A DNA stretch of 64,000 nt, from NCBI GenBank assembly GCA_028868995.1, contig JAGWTH010000010.1, positions 1 to 64,000 of the forward strand, written 5' to 3'. Of this stretch, positions 7,101-15,665 are shown piece after piece. Within the stretch, counting starts at the first letter, position 1. Every line of letters starts with the position of its first letter. Position numbers and translations under genes: made by a program. This DNA is from Burkholderiales bacterium (GTDB lineage: Bacteria > Pseudomonadota > Gammaproteobacteria > Burkholderiales > Burkholderiaceae_C). The notes under the pieces were generated by a model that was given only the letters and a program-made list of their open reading frames with translations, was not told where the DNA came from and made no database searches.

Positions 7101-8398
7101 CAGGCCGTCCCTGCGGGTTGCTTCCTGAACAGGTCCCGGAACACCGGGAAGATCTGCGCGGGGGTGCAGATCTTCTGCATCGCGAAGTGCGGGTTGGCGT
7201 CACGCACCCGCGTGTACTCCTCCCACAGGTTCTGGTCCTCGTCGGCGACCTGCACGTAGGCGTAGTAGCGCACCAGCGGCAGGATCTTGTCGTCCAGCAG
7301 CTCGCGGCACTTGGAGGAGTCCTGCTGCCAGTTGTCGCCGTCGGAGGCCTGGGCGCCGTAGATGTTCCACTCGCTGCCCATGTAGCGCGCGCGGATGATG
7401 TCGTTCATCAGCGTGAGCGCGCTCGACACCACCGTCCCGCCGCTTTCGGTGGCGTGGAAGAATTCGTCCTCCGTCACTTCCGCCGCCTGGGTGTGGTGGC
7501 GGATGAAGACCACCTCGGTCTTCTCGTAGTGGCGCGTGAGGAACAGGTAGAGCAGGATGAAGAAGCGCTTGGCGAGGTCCTTGCGCTGTTCGTCCATGGA
7601 GCCCGAGACGTCCATCAGGCAGAACATCACCGCCTTGCTGGTGGGCTTGGGTTCGCGCACGCGGTTGCGGTAGCGCAGGTCGAAGGGGTCCAGGAAGGGC
7701 ACGCGCTTGAGCCGCTCGCGCAGTTCCGCCACCCGCTTGCGCAGCACCTCGACCTCGGGCGGCGGGCCTTCCGGGCGGCTCTCCAGGTCCGCCAGCTGCC
7801 GTTCGGCCTGCTTGAGCTCGGCGCGGGCGTCGCCGCCCATGGCGATGCGCCGGGCCAGGCCCACGCGCATCGAGCGCACCACGTGCAGGCTGGTGGGGTT
7901 GCCTTCCGAGACGAAGCCGGCGCGGCGCAGCTTCCACTCCGGCACGTCGGCCAGCAGCTGCGTGCGGATCAGGCGCGGCAGGGCGAGGTCGTCGAAGAAG
8001 TAGTTCATGAACTCTTCGCGCGAGATGCGGAAGACGAAGTCGTCCTCGCCCTGCCCGTCCGGCGAGGCCCCGCTGCCGCCGGAGCCGCCGCCGCCGCCCT
8101 GCGGCCGCTCGATGCGGTCGCCGCGCACGTACTCCTGGTTGCCCGGATGCACCATCTCGCGGCTGCCGCCGGGCGCGTGGCCGAAGATGGGCTCCGAGAC
8201 ATCGCGCTTGGGCAGCGTGATGTCCGCACCCTCCTCGATGTCGCGGATGCTGCGGTCGCCGACCGCCTTGCGCACGGCCTCCTTGATCTGCTCGCGGTAG
8301 CGGCGCAGGAACCTCTCCCGGTTGCCGATGGACTTGTTCTTGCCCGAAAGGCGCCGGTCGATGACCTGGTGGAGTTGCGACCGCTCGGAACTGCTCAT
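7100..8398 (-). CDS. YeaH/YhbH family protein (DUF444, VWA-like)
   Basis: This 432-residue protein has the DUF444 layout. The N-terminal region contains RYREQIKEAVRKAV and a glycine-rich segment around residues 100-120. The C-terminal half is von Willebrand-A-like with a MIDAS-type DVSGSMDE motif (about residue 265) and ESGGTVVSSAL. These proteins pair with the PrkA kinase and SpoVR. The predicted role is a metal-dependent adaptor in the kinase pathway, inferred from constant gene linkage. It is coupled to the SpoVR gene downstream; prkA lies 64 bp upstream, separated by a hairpin repeat. Confidence 0.92.
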   Translation of the reverse strand: MSSSERSQLHQVIDRRLSGKNKSIGNRERFLRRYREQIKEAVRKAVGDRSIRDIEEGADITLPKRDVSEPIFGHAPGGSREMVHPGNQEYVRGDRIERPQGGGGGSGGSGASPDGQGEDDFVFRISREEFMNYFFDDLALPRLIRTQLLADVPEWKLRRAGFVSEGNPTSLHVVRSMRVGLARRIAMGGDARAELKQAERQLADLESRPEGPPPEVEVLRKRVAELRERLKRVPFLDPFDLRYRNRVREPKPTSKAVMFCLMDVSGSMDEQRKDLAKRFFILLYLFLTRHYEKTEVVFIRHHTQAAEVTEDEFFHATESGGTVVSSALTLMNDIIRARYMGSEWNIYGAQASDGDNWQQDSSKCRELLDDKILPLVRYYAYVQVADEDQNLWEEYTRVRDANPHFAMQKICTPAQIFPVFRDLFRKQPAGTA

Positions 8399-8415
8399 AC
8401 GTCCTATCTCTTGTG

Positions 8416-8436
8416 GCGTCCCCCCGAGGGGGACGC
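8416..8436. repeat. REP-like hairpin GCGTCCCCC/GGGGGACGC
   Basis: Perfect 9-bp arms with a CGA loop lie between the prkA stop and the DUF444 start. There is no T-run, so it is unlikely to terminate transcription. It could stabilise upstream mRNA and set differential expression within the operon. Confidence 0.6.
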
Positions 8437-8462
8437 ACGGCAGGCACTAAGGAAGGGAGCCA

Positions 8463-10385
8463 TCAGCTGCTTTTCCGGACACGGAGATACCACTCGCACA
8501 GCAGGCGCACCTGCCGCCGCGTGTAGCCCTTCTCGACCATGCGGTTGACGAAATCCTCGTGCTTCTTGGCCTCGTCGGCGCTCGCCTTGGCGTTGAAGCT
8601 GATCACCGGCAGCAGCTCCTCGGTGTTGGAGAACATCTTCTTCTCGATCACCGTGCGCAGCTTCTCGTAGCTGGTCCACACCGGGTTCTTGCCGGCGTTG
8701 TTGGCACGCGCGCGCAGCACGAAGTTGACGATCTCGTTGCGGAAGTCCTTGGGGTTGGACAGCCCCGCGGGCTTCTCGATCTTCTCGAGCTCCGCGTTCA
8801 GCGCGCCTCGGTCGAAGATCTCGCCGGTGTCCGTGTCGCGGTACTCCTGGTCCTGGATCCAGAAGTCGGCGTAGGTCACGTAGCGGTCGAAGATGTTCTG
8901 GCCGTACTCGGAGTAGGACTCGAGGTAGGCCGTCTGGATCTCCTTGCCGATGAACTCCGCGTAGCGGGCGGCCAGGTGCTCCTTGATGTAGGCCAGGTAC
9001 TTCTGCTCGGTCTCGGCCGGGAACTGCTCGCGCTCGATCTGCTGCTCGAGCACGTACATCAGGTGCACCGGGTTGGCGGCGACCTCGTTGCTGTCGAAGT
9101 TGAAGACCTTGGAGATGATCTTGAAGGCGAAACGGGTGGAGATGCCCGTCATGCCCTCGTCGACGCCGGCGTAGTCGCGGTACTCCTGGTAGCTCTTGGC
9201 CTTGGGGTCGGTGTCCTTGAGGTTCTCGCCGTCGTACACCAGCATCTTGGAGAACAGGCTGGAATTCTCCGGCTCCTTCAGGCGGGTGAGCACCGAGAAC
9301 TGCGCCATCATCTTCAGCGTGCCGGGCGCGCAGACGGCGTCCTTGAGCGAGGAGTTGGCGATCAGCTTCTCGTAGATCTTGACCTCCTCGGTCACGCGCA
9401 GGCAGTACGGCACCTTGACCACGTAGATGCGGTCCAGGAAAGCCTCGTTGTTCTTGTTGTTCTTGAAAGCCTTCCACTCGCTCTCGTTGGAGTGGGCCAT
9501 CACGATGCCGTCGAACGGGATCGCGCCGAAGCCCTCGGTCCCCTTGAAGTTGCCTTCCTGGGTGGCCGTCAGCAGCGGGTGCAGCACCTTGATCGGCGCC
9601 TTGAACATCTCGACGAACTCCAGCAGGCCCTGGTTGGCCAGGCACAGGCCGCCGGAATAGCTGTAGGCGTCCGGGTCGTCCTGCGCGAAGCTCTCCAGCT
9701 TGCGGATGTCGACCTTGCCCACCAGCGAGGAGATGTCCTGGTTGTTCTCGTCGCCCGGCTCGGTCTTGGCGATGCCGGTCTGTCGCAGGATCGAGGGGTA
9801 GCGCTTGACGACCCGGAACTTGCGGATGTCGCCGCCGAACTCCTCCAGGCGCTTGACCGCCCAGGGCGACATGATCTTCTGCGTGTAGCGCCGCGGGATG
9901 CCGAACTGCTGCTCCAGCAGCGGGCTGTCCTCCTCGTTGCTGAACAGGCCCAGAGGCGACTCGTTCACCGGCGAGCCCTTCAGCGCGTAGAAGGGGATGT
10001 GCTCCATCAGCTGCTTCAGGCGCTCGGCGATCGACGACTTGCCGCCGCCGACGGGGCCCAGCAGGTACAGGATCTGCTTCTTCTCCTCCAGGCCCTGCGC
10101 GGCGTGGCGGAAGTGCGAGACGACCTGCTCGATCGGCTCTTCCAGGCCGAAGAAGTCCTTGAAGGCGGGATAGACGCGGATGACCTTGTTGCCGAAGATG
10201 CGCGACAGCCGCGGGTCGTGCCGGGTGTCCACCATCTCGGGTTCGCCGATCGCGGCCAGCATGCGCTCGGAGGCGGTGGCGTAGGCCAGCGGCTCCTTCC
10301 TGCACAGCTCGAGGTATTCCTCGATCGACATCTCTTCCTCGCGCTTGTGCTCGTAGCGCGCGAGGAAATTGCGGACGACGTCCAT
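8463..10385 (-). CDS. prkA: PrkA-type serine protein kinase (YeaG-like)
   Basis: The 640 residues fit PrkA. An N-terminal AAA-like domain carries the Walker A motif GPVGGGKSSIAERLK (about residue 105) and further AAA blocks (DRIYVVKVPYCLRVTEE). The C-terminal PrkA kinase-like domain follows (RNEIVNFVLRARANNAGKNPVWTSYEKLR). The family phosphorylates serine or threonine in stress and stationary phase; substrates here are unknown. The ATG at 10385 was chosen over an upstream in-frame ATG at 10406 because AGGAGG lies just before it. It is the first gene of the operon with DUF444 and SpoVR. Confidence 0.95.
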   Translation of the reverse strand: MDVVRNFLARYEHKREEEMSIEEYLELCRKEPLAYATASERMLAAIGEPEMVDTRHDPRLSRIFGNKVIRVYPAFKDFFGLEEPIEQVVSHFRHAAQGLEEKKQILYLLGPVGGGKSSIAERLKQLMEHIPFYALKGSPVNESPLGLFSNEEDSPLLEQQFGIPRRYTQKIMSPWAVKRLEEFGGDIRKFRVVKRYPSILRQTGIAKTEPGDENNQDISSLVGKVDIRKLESFAQDDPDAYSYSGGLCLANQGLLEFVEMFKAPIKVLHPLLTATQEGNFKGTEGFGAIPFDGIVMAHSNESEWKAFKNNKNNEAFLDRIYVVKVPYCLRVTEEVKIYEKLIANSSLKDAVCAPGTLKMMAQFSVLTRLKEPENSSLFSKMLVYDGENLKDTDPKAKSYQEYRDYAGVDEGMTGISTRFAFKIISKVFNFDSNEVAANPVHLMYVLEQQIEREQFPAETEQKYLAYIKEHLAARYAEFIGKEIQTAYLESYSEYGQNIFDRYVTYADFWIQDQEYRDTDTGEIFDRGALNAELEKIEKPAGLSNPKDFRNEIVNFVLRARANNAGKNPVWTSYEKLRTVIEKKMFSNTEELLPVISFNAKASADEAKKHEDFVNRMVEKGYTRRQVRLLCEWYLRVRKSS

Positions 10386-10493
10386 GAAGCCTCCTTCGAT
10401 TCGCACCGCGGCCGAAGCCGCACGGTGCCTCTGCCACCGTACTCCGGCGCCGGCTGCTCACTCAACGCGCCACGCAGTCCGAGCGCCGACTTC

Positions 10494-10521
10494 ACTGTAG
10501 GTGAACGGTAGATAAAAACAA
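10494..10521 (-). promoter_or_regulatory. Possible sigma70/sigmaS promoter for prkA
   Basis: On the minus strand, TTGTTT, a 16-bp spacer and TACAGT (within CCTACAGT, close to a sigmaS-type CTACACT) could start a transcript about 100 nt upstream of the prkA ATG. The match is moderate. Confidence 0.35.
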
Positions 10522-10676
10522 GAGGACGGAGTTGCATCGATCACGCAATCGCCATGTAAACGACAGTCCCCGTTCCACCGTTCGCCGCGAGCGTGATCTT
10601 CTCCAGGCCGCGCCCGCTTCGGGATCGCCGCCGCACTCGTCATCGCGGACGCGCGGCGCGCTCGCGGCAAGGCTGA

Positions 10677-10692
10677 GGCATGACGCGTGCCA
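10677..10692 (-). promoter_or_regulatory. Sigma54 promoter upstream of prkA
   Basis: On the minus strand the sequence is TGGCACGCGTCATGCC. It matches the sigma54 consensus TGGCACG-N4-TTGCW in all seven -24 bases and in three of four TTGC bases, with the exact GG-N10-GC spacing. Transcription would begin about 280 bp before the prkA start. The enteric homologue yeaG is known to be driven by sigma54 with NtrC. Confidence 0.65.
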
Positions 10693-11209
10693 GAGGGGAC
10701 CTTGCGCACCGCATCACGAGGGCGCGCGCGCGGCGTCGACGGCGGGCCGTGCGCCGAGGGACTTCCCGCGCGGCCGCGAGTGCGGCATCATGCAGGCAGG
10801 GCGCCGTTCGCGGCGTCCCGGTGCCTCGCGGCGCGATGGAACGCGCGGCGAGGGCGAGACTCCGCCCCTGCAGAGGCGCGCGCGGCGCCCGGCGTTGTCG
10901 TGTGCGATCGGTGCAAGCCGCTTCGGTGACGGCCTGTTGCACCTGCGGTTCCGGGTGCGCGACGCCCCGGGGCGCCTGCCGCTTCATCAGCTCGACTGTG
11001 GCCACGCGCCGGAAACATGCGAATCGCGCGTCTGGCCGCGCTCGCGCAGCGCGCAGCGCGCACCGCACTGATATGAGGCCCTCCGTTGCATGCAAGGCAC
11101 CCTCGCGGCGTCGGGACGCACCGCATCGGGTCACGGCGGGCGCGCGGCCGCCGCGCGGGGCGGCGGTGAGCGCCGAAGTCCAGCGCCGACCGACCCCGGC
11201 GCCCCGACC

Positions 11210-12085
11210 TCAGGCCTTCGCCCGGTCCAGCCCCAGCAGCCGCACCGCGTTGCCCTTGAGGATGCCGGGCATCACCTCGGGCTTGAAGCCGGCCTCCTCG
11301 AAGTCCTTCATCCAGCGGTCCGGCGTGATCAGCGGGTAGTCGCTGCCGAACAGGATGCGGTCCTTCAGCAGCGTGTTGGCGTACTGCACCAGCTGCTTGG
11401 GGAAGTACTTCGGGCTCCAGCCGGAGAGGTCGATCCAGACGTTGGGCTTGTGCGTGGCCACCGACAACGCCTCGTCCTGCCAGGGGAAGCTGGGGTGCGC
11501 CATCACGATCTGCATGTCGGGGAAGTCGATCGCCACGTCGTCCAGGTGCATCGGGTTGCTGTACTCCAGGCGCAGGCCGCCGCCGCAGCGCATGCCCGAG
11601 CCGATGCCGCTGTGGCCGGTGTGGAAGATCGCCGGCATCTTGTGCGCGTTGATCACCTCGTAGATCGGCCAGGCCATCCTGTCGTACGGGTGGTACCCCT
11701 GCACCGTCGGGTGGAACTTGAAGCCCTTGATGCCCTCTTCCTTGATCAGACGCTCGGCCTCGCGCGCGCCCATCTTCCCCTTGTGCGGGTCGATGCTGGC
11801 GAAGGCGATCATCATGTCGGCGTTGTCGCGCGCGGCCTGCGCGATCTCCTCGTTGGGGATGCGGCGGCGGCCGAGCTTGGACTCGCTGTCCACGGTGAAC
11901 ATCACCAGCCCGATCTTGCGCTCCCGGTAGTAGGCGATGGTCTCCGCGATGGTCGGGCGGCGGTCGGAGCGGAAGTACTTGTCGGCCGCGCGGTCGTACT
12001 CCTCGCCGTAGTTGTCGAAGGGGTTCCAGCAGCTGACTTCCGCGTGCGTGTGCACGTCGATGGCGATGAGGTTGGCGTGGTCCAT
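11210..12085 (-). CDS. Amidohydrolase family protein (ACMSD-like), candidate beta-keto-CoA hydrolase
   Basis: This 291-residue amidohydrolase-2 protein has IDVHTHAE (metal HxH) near residue 10, GFKFHPTVQGYHP (about 140), AIFHTGHSG (about 165), VMAHPSFPWQ and the catalytic-aspartate block ILFGSDYP (about 250). Relatives include ACMSD-type decarboxylases and hydrolases. It is divergent from a hydratase/feruloyl-CoA-synthase/dehydrogenase operon that lacks a thiolase. In the Corynebacterium phd and Rhodococcus cou phenylpropanoid clusters, an amidohydrolase-family protein is thought to cleave the 3-oxo-phenylpropanoyl-CoA hydrolytically. That role is my inference here. The ATG at 12085 was chosen over far-upstream starts because of its GGAGAC site and N-terminal homology. 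Confidence 0.8.
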   Translation of the reverse strand: MDHANLIAIDVHTHAEVSCWNPFDNYGEEYDRAADKYFRSDRRPTIAETIAYYRERKIGLVMFTVDSESKLGRRRIPNEEIAQAARDNADMMIAFASIDPHKGKMGAREAERLIKEEGIKGFKFHPTVQGYHPYDRMAWPIYEVINAHKMPAIFHTGHSGIGSGMRCGGGLRLEYSNPMHLDDVAIDFPDMQIVMAHPSFPWQDEALSVATHKPNVWIDLSGWSPKYFPKQLVQYANTLLKDRILFGSDYPLITPDRWMKDFEEAGFKPEVMPGILKGNAVRLLGLDRAKA

Positions 12086-12105
12086 GGTGTCTCCGTGGGA
12101 GCCAA

Positions 12106-12121
12106 CTAGGGTAAGCCCTAG
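12106..12121. promoter_or_regulatory. Palindrome CTAGGG-TAAG-CCCTAG
   Basis: A perfect 6-bp-arm inverted repeat in the divergent intergenic region, 21 bp upstream of the amidohydrolase start. It may be a second operator or part of the leader; the binding protein is unknown. Confidence 0.5.
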
Positions 12122-12131
12122 GTGGCGGGGA

Positions 12132-12160
12132 TTGAATTCGTTATTGTTTATAACAATAAT
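12132..12160 (+). promoter_or_regulatory. Promoter of the hydratase/feruloyl-CoA synthase operon
   Basis: TTGAAT, a 17-bp spacer and AATAAT (five of six to TATAAT) lie 22 bp before the hydratase ATG, giving a leader of only about 16 nt. The -10 and spacer lie inside the TTATTGTT palindrome. On the minus strand TTGCGG-N17-TATAAA over the same palindrome could drive the amidohydrolase gene. Confidence 0.55.
12141..12159. promoter_or_regulatory. Operator-like palindrome TTATTGTT-TAT-AACAATAA
   Basis: A perfect 8-bp-arm palindrome of AT-rich sequence in a GC-rich region, with the size and symmetry of a MarR-family operator. It overlaps both divergent promoters. The MarR gene at the end of the operon (22211-22693) is the obvious candidate repressor, probably released by an aromatic acyl-CoA as described for CouR. 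Confidence 0.7.
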
Positions 12161-12182
12161 CCGCCCACTCCGCAAACATCCC

Positions 12183-12959
12183 ATGAGCTCCAACCAAGAC
12201 ATCCAGCTCGAAGTCGACGGCGACGTCGCCATCGTGCGCCTGAACCGCCCGGGCAAGCGCAACGCCCTGTCCGACGGCCTGATCCTGGCCGTGCGCCACG
12301 CCTTCGAGAACCTGCCCTCCACCGTGCGCGCCGCCGTGCTCGACGGCGCGGGCGAACACTTCTGCGCCGGCCTCGACCTGTCCGAACTGAAGGAACGCGA
12401 CGCCGGCGCCGGCCTGCACCATTCCCGCATGTGGCACGCCGCGCTGGAGGAAGTCCAGTACGGCCCGGTGCCCGTGATCGCCGCGCTGCACGGCGCTGTG
12501 GTCGGCGGCGGCCTGGAGCTCGCCTCCGCCTGCCACATCCGCGTCGCGGACAGCACCACCTTCTACGCGCTGCCCGAGGGCGCGCGGGGCATCTTCGTGG
12601 GCGGCGGCGGCGCCGTGCGCATCCCCCGCCTGATCGGCGCGGCGCGCATGGCCGACATGATGCTCACGGGCCGCGTCTACCAGGCCGAGGAAGGCGAGCG
12701 CGCCGGCTTCGCCCAGTACCTGGTGCCCGAAGGCCAGGCCTTCGCCAAGGCACTGGAGCTCGCGAAGCGCGTGGCGCAGAACGCTCCGCTGACCAACTAC
12801 GCGCTGATGCACGCGCTGCCGCGCATCGCCGAACAGCCGGCCGACCAGGGCTTCCTGACCGAGGCGCTGATGGCCGCTATCGCGCAGAGCGCGCCGGAGG
12901 CCAAGCAGCGCGTGCGCGACTTCCTGGAAGGCCGCGCCGCCAAGGTCGGCAAGGGCTGA
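12183..12959 (+). CDS. Enoyl-CoA hydratase (crotonase family)
   Basis: This 258-residue crotonase has the oxyanion-hole segments GEHFCAGLDLSEL and ALHGAVVGGGLELASACH, with both catalytic glutamates in place (GGGLEL and the LPEGARG block). That fits hydration of a trans-2,3-unsaturated acyl-CoA, here presumably a hydroxycinnamoyl-CoA. It is not obviously a hydroxycinnamoyl-CoA hydratase-lyase, and the dehydrogenase in the operon argues for a beta-oxidative route. The first gene of the catabolic operon, it has a short leader and no clear Shine-Dalgarno site before its ATG. Feruloyl-CoA synthase follows 29 bp downstream. Confidence 0.88.
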   Translation: MSSNQDIQLEVDGDVAIVRLNRPGKRNALSDGLILAVRHAFENLPSTVRAAVLDGAGEHFCAGLDLSELKERDAGAGLHHSRMWHAALEEVQYGPVPVIAALHGAVVGGGLELASACHIRVADSTTFYALPEGARGIFVGGGGAVRIPRLIGAARMADMMLTGRVYQAEEGERAGFAQYLVPEGQAFAKALELAKRVAQNAPLTNYALMHALPRIAEQPADQGFLTEALMAAIAQSAPEAKQRVRDFLEGRAAKVGKG

Positions 12960-12988
12960 AGGCACGGGGACCGAGGAGACCAGAGCGA

Positions 12989-14872
12989 ATGAGCACCCCC
13001 ACGAGTGCCGACGTCCGTTACCGGCCCATGCGCTTCGGCGTCACGCGTGGCGTGCTGCGCGAGGGCGAGGCCGGCGTGCGCTACCTGCGTGCCGAGCAGC
13101 CGCTGGAGGTCCATGCCGAGCGCATGACCGACCGCCTGCTGCACTGGGCACGGACCGCGCCCGACCGCGTCTTCATGGCGCGCCGCGTGCGCAACGCCGA
13201 CGGCAGCCGCGGCGACTGGCAGGCCATCACCTACGGCCAGGCGCTGCAGTCCGCGCGCAGCATCGGCCAGGCCCTGCTGGACCGCGGCCTGGGCGTCGAC
13301 CGCCCGGTCGCCATCCTGTGCGAGAACAGCCTGGAGCATGCGCTGATGGCGCTGGGCTGCCTCTATGCCGGCATCCCCTATTCGCCGGTGTCCTCGGCCT
13401 ATTCCACCGTCAGCCAGGACTACGACAAGCTGCGCCACGTGCTGCAGACGCTGACGCCGGGCCTGGTCTTCACCACCGACGCGCGCACCTATGGCCGCGC
13501 GATCCGGGCGGCCGTGCCCCCCGACGTGGAAGTGGTGCTGGCCGAGGGCGAGATCGAGGGCCGCGCCACCACGCCCTGGCAGGCACTGCTGGACACCGAG
13601 CCCACGCCCGCGGTGGACGACGCCATGGCCGCCACGCACCCGGGGACGATCACCAAGTTCCTGTTCACCTCCGGCTCCACCAAGCTGCCCAAGGCGGTGA
13701 TCAACACCCACCGCATGTGGTGCGCCAACCAGCAGCAGATGCGCCAGTCGATGCCGGTGCTGGCCGAGGAGCCGCCGGTGCTGGTGGACTGGCTGCCCTG
13801 GAACCACACCTTCGGCGGCAACCACAACGTCGGCCTGACCCTCTACAACGGCGGCACCTACTACATCGACGACGGCAAGCCGACCCCGGCGCTGATCGGC
13901 GAGACCCTGCGCAACCTGCGCGAGATCGCCCCCACCGTCTACTTCAACGTGCCCACCGGCTTCGAGATGGTGGCCCACGCGATGAAGGCCGACACCCAGC
14001 TGCGCCGCAACCTGCTGTCGCGGGTGCGCATGTTCTTCTACGCCGGCGCCGCCCTGGCCCAGCCGGTGTGGGACCTGCTGCACGAGGTGCAGGAGCAGGA
14101 GATCGGCGAACGCATCGTGATGGGCACGGGCCTGGGCATGACCGAGTCCTCGCCCTTCGCCGTGTTCATCACCAGCCCCGAGGTGAAGTCCGGCTACCTG
14201 GGCCTGCCCACGCCGGGCATGGAGCTCAAGCTGGTGCCCATCGAGGGCAAGACCGAGATCCGCTACAAGGGCCCCAACGTCACGCCGGGCTACTGGCGCA
14301 ACCCGGAGGCCAGCCAGGACGCGTTCGACGAGGAAGGCTACTTCTGCACCGGCGACGCCGTGCTGTGGATCGACGAGCAGGACTTCCACAAGGGCCTCAA
14401 GTTCGACGGCCGCATCGCCGAGGACTTCAAGCTCGCCACCGGCACCTTCGTCAGCGTCGGCCCGCTGCGCGCGAAGATCATCGCCGCGGGCGCGCCCTAC
14501 GTGTGGGACGCCGTGATCACCGGCCTGAACCGCAACGAGGTGGGCGCGCTGATCTTCCCGACGCCGAAGATCCGCCAGCTGGCGCCCGGACTGCCCGCCG
14601 ACGCGCCCCTGAAGGAGGTGCTGGAAAGCCCCGCGGTCCAGGCGCACTTCCAGGACGTGGTGGACAGGCTGGCGCGCGAGGCCACCGGCAGCGCCAACCG
14701 CGTCGCGCGGCTGCACCTGCTGGAGGTGCCGCCTTCCATCGACAAGGGCGAGGTCACCGACAAGGGCTCGATCAACCAGCGTGCCGTGCTGAAGCACCGC
14801 GACGACCTGGTGCAGGCCTTCCACGAGGACCGCCAGCCCTTCACCCTGAAACCCCACAAGGACAAAGCATGA
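12989..14872 (+). CDS. fcs: Feruloyl-CoA synthase
   Basis: This 627-residue AMP-forming ligase has the adenylate motif FTSGSTKLPKAVINTHRM, which is characteristic of the feruloyl-CoA synthase branch, plus MGTGLGMTESSPFAV, TGDAVLWIDEQDF and KFDGRIAEDFKLATGTFV. It activates ferulate or related hydroxycinnamates with ATP and CoA in the cytoplasm. Exact acid preference cannot be read from sequence. The ATG at 12989 has GAGGAGA upstream; the longer ORF start is in a shadow frame of the hydratase. Its stop overlaps the next ATG by four bases (ATGA). Confidence 0.9.
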   Translation: MSTPTSADVRYRPMRFGVTRGVLREGEAGVRYLRAEQPLEVHAERMTDRLLHWARTAPDRVFMARRVRNADGSRGDWQAITYGQALQSARSIGQALLDRGLGVDRPVAILCENSLEHALMALGCLYAGIPYSPVSSAYSTVSQDYDKLRHVLQTLTPGLVFTTDARTYGRAIRAAVPPDVEVVLAEGEIEGRATTPWQALLDTEPTPAVDDAMAATHPGTITKFLFTSGSTKLPKAVINTHRMWCANQQQMRQSMPVLAEEPPVLVDWLPWNHTFGGNHNVGLTLYNGGTYYIDDGKPTPALIGETLRNLREIAPTVYFNVPTGFEMVAHAMKADTQLRRNLLSRVRMFFYAGAALAQPVWDLLHEVQEQEIGERIVMGTGLGMTESSPFAVFITSPEVKSGYLGLPTPGMELKLVPIEGKTEIRYKGPNVTPGYWRNPEASQDAFDEEGYFCTGDAVLWIDEQDFHKGLKFDGRIAEDFKLATGTFVSVGPLRAKIIAAGAPYVWDAVITGLNRNEVGALIFPTPKIRQLAPGLPADAPLKEVLESPAVQAHFQDVVDRLAREATGSANRVARLHLLEVPPSIDKGEVTDKGSINQRAVLKHRDDLVQAFHEDRQPFTLKPHKDKA

Positions 14873-15633
14873 AGATCCAGGGACAGGCCGCGCTCGTGAC
14901 GGGCGGCGCCTCGGGCCTCGGCGAAGCCACCGCGCGCGAGCTGGCGCGCCTGGGCGCCAAGGTCGCCGTGCTGGACGTCAACCTGGCGCAGGCCGAGAAG
15001 GTCGCGGCCGATATCGGGGGCGTGGCCTGCCAGTGCGACATCACCAGCGCCGACAGCATGGCCGCCGCCATCGCCAGGGCGGCCGAAAAGCACGGCCCCG
15101 CGCGGATCCTGATGAACATCGCCGGCATCGGCACCGCCAAGCGCGTGGTGCAGAAGGACGGCAGCCCCGCGCCGCTGGAGGACTTCGCGCGCGTGGTGAA
15201 CATCAACCTGGTCGGCACCTACAACGCCAGCCGCCTGTTCGCCGCCGAATGCGCGAAGCTGCCGCCCCTGGAGGACAACGAGCGCGGCGTCATGCTGTTC
15301 ACCGCCTCGGTCGCCGCCTTCGACGGCCAGGTGGGCCAGCATGCCTACAGCGCCTCCAAGGGCGGCCTGGTGGGCATGACCCTGCCGATGGCGCGCGACC
15401 TGGCGCAGCACGGCATCCGCGTGTGCACCATCGCCCCCGGCCTGTTCGCCACGCCGCTCATGAAGCAGCTGCCGGAGCAGGTGCAGGCCTCGCTCGCGGC
15501 CTCCATCCCCTTCCCGCCACGCCTGGGCAAACCCGAAGAGTTCGCCGAGCTCGCCTGCCATATCGTCACGAACACCCACCTCAACGGCGAGGTGATCCGC
15601 CTCGACGGCGCCCTGCGCATGGCGCCGCGCTGA
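14869..15633 (+). CDS. SDR family 3-hydroxyacyl-CoA dehydrogenase (HSD17B10-like)
   Basis: This 254-residue classical SDR has VTGGASGLGEATA (residues 10-22), the NAD-type acidic residue in AVLDVN, NIAGIG, FTASVAAFDGQVGQHAYSASKGG with catalytic S, Y and K, and APGLFATPLM. The pattern closely follows type II 3-hydroxyacyl-CoA dehydrogenase. In this operon it would oxidise the 3-hydroxy-3-arylpropanoyl-CoA made by the hydratase to the 3-oxo form. It is translationally coupled to fcs by ATGA. Confidence 0.88.
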   Translation: MKIQGQAALVTGGASGLGEATARELARLGAKVAVLDVNLAQAEKVAADIGGVACQCDITSADSMAAAIARAAEKHGPARILMNIAGIGTAKRVVQKDGSPAPLEDFARVVNINLVGTYNASRLFAAECAKLPPLEDNERGVMLFTASVAAFDGQVGQHAYSASKGGLVGMTLPMARDLAQHGIRVCTIAPGLFATPLMKQLPEQVQASLAASIPFPPRLGKPEEFAELACHIVTNTHLNGEVIRLDGALRMAPR

Positions 15634-15665
15634 CCCCTCAACCCAACGCAAGGAGACAAGAAGCC

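Larger units (their letters stand above)
10386..11209. other. Gene-free region between prkA and amidohydrolase
   Basis: I find no convincing gene in these 824 bases. The ORFs listed here are arginine- and alanine-rich on both strands and overlap in several frames. The right part is rich in alternating CGCG runs. The left part holds the prkA promoters. A GGTGCAA/TTGCACC inverted repeat (10910-10943, 20-base gap) could be an activator site upstream of the sigma54 promoter. Confidence 0.6.

Noticed and set aside
10532-11134. Overlapping ORFs in the prkA-amidohydrolase gap
   Set aside because: All are Arg/Ala-rich, overlap each other on both strands, and lack ribosome sites and family motifs. 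They look like non-coding high-GC sequence.
11210-12559. 449-aa extended version of the amidohydrolase
   Set aside because: The extra N-terminal part is antisense to the hydratase gene. The GGAGAC site and the conserved HxH motif support the start at 12085.
12183-12959. Assignment as hydroxycinnamoyl-CoA hydratase-lyase (vanillin-forming)
   Set aside because: The operon has a 3-hydroxyacyl-CoA dehydrogenase and no vanillin dehydrogenase, and the sequence reads as an ordinary hydratase. The lyase option is not excluded but is less likely.
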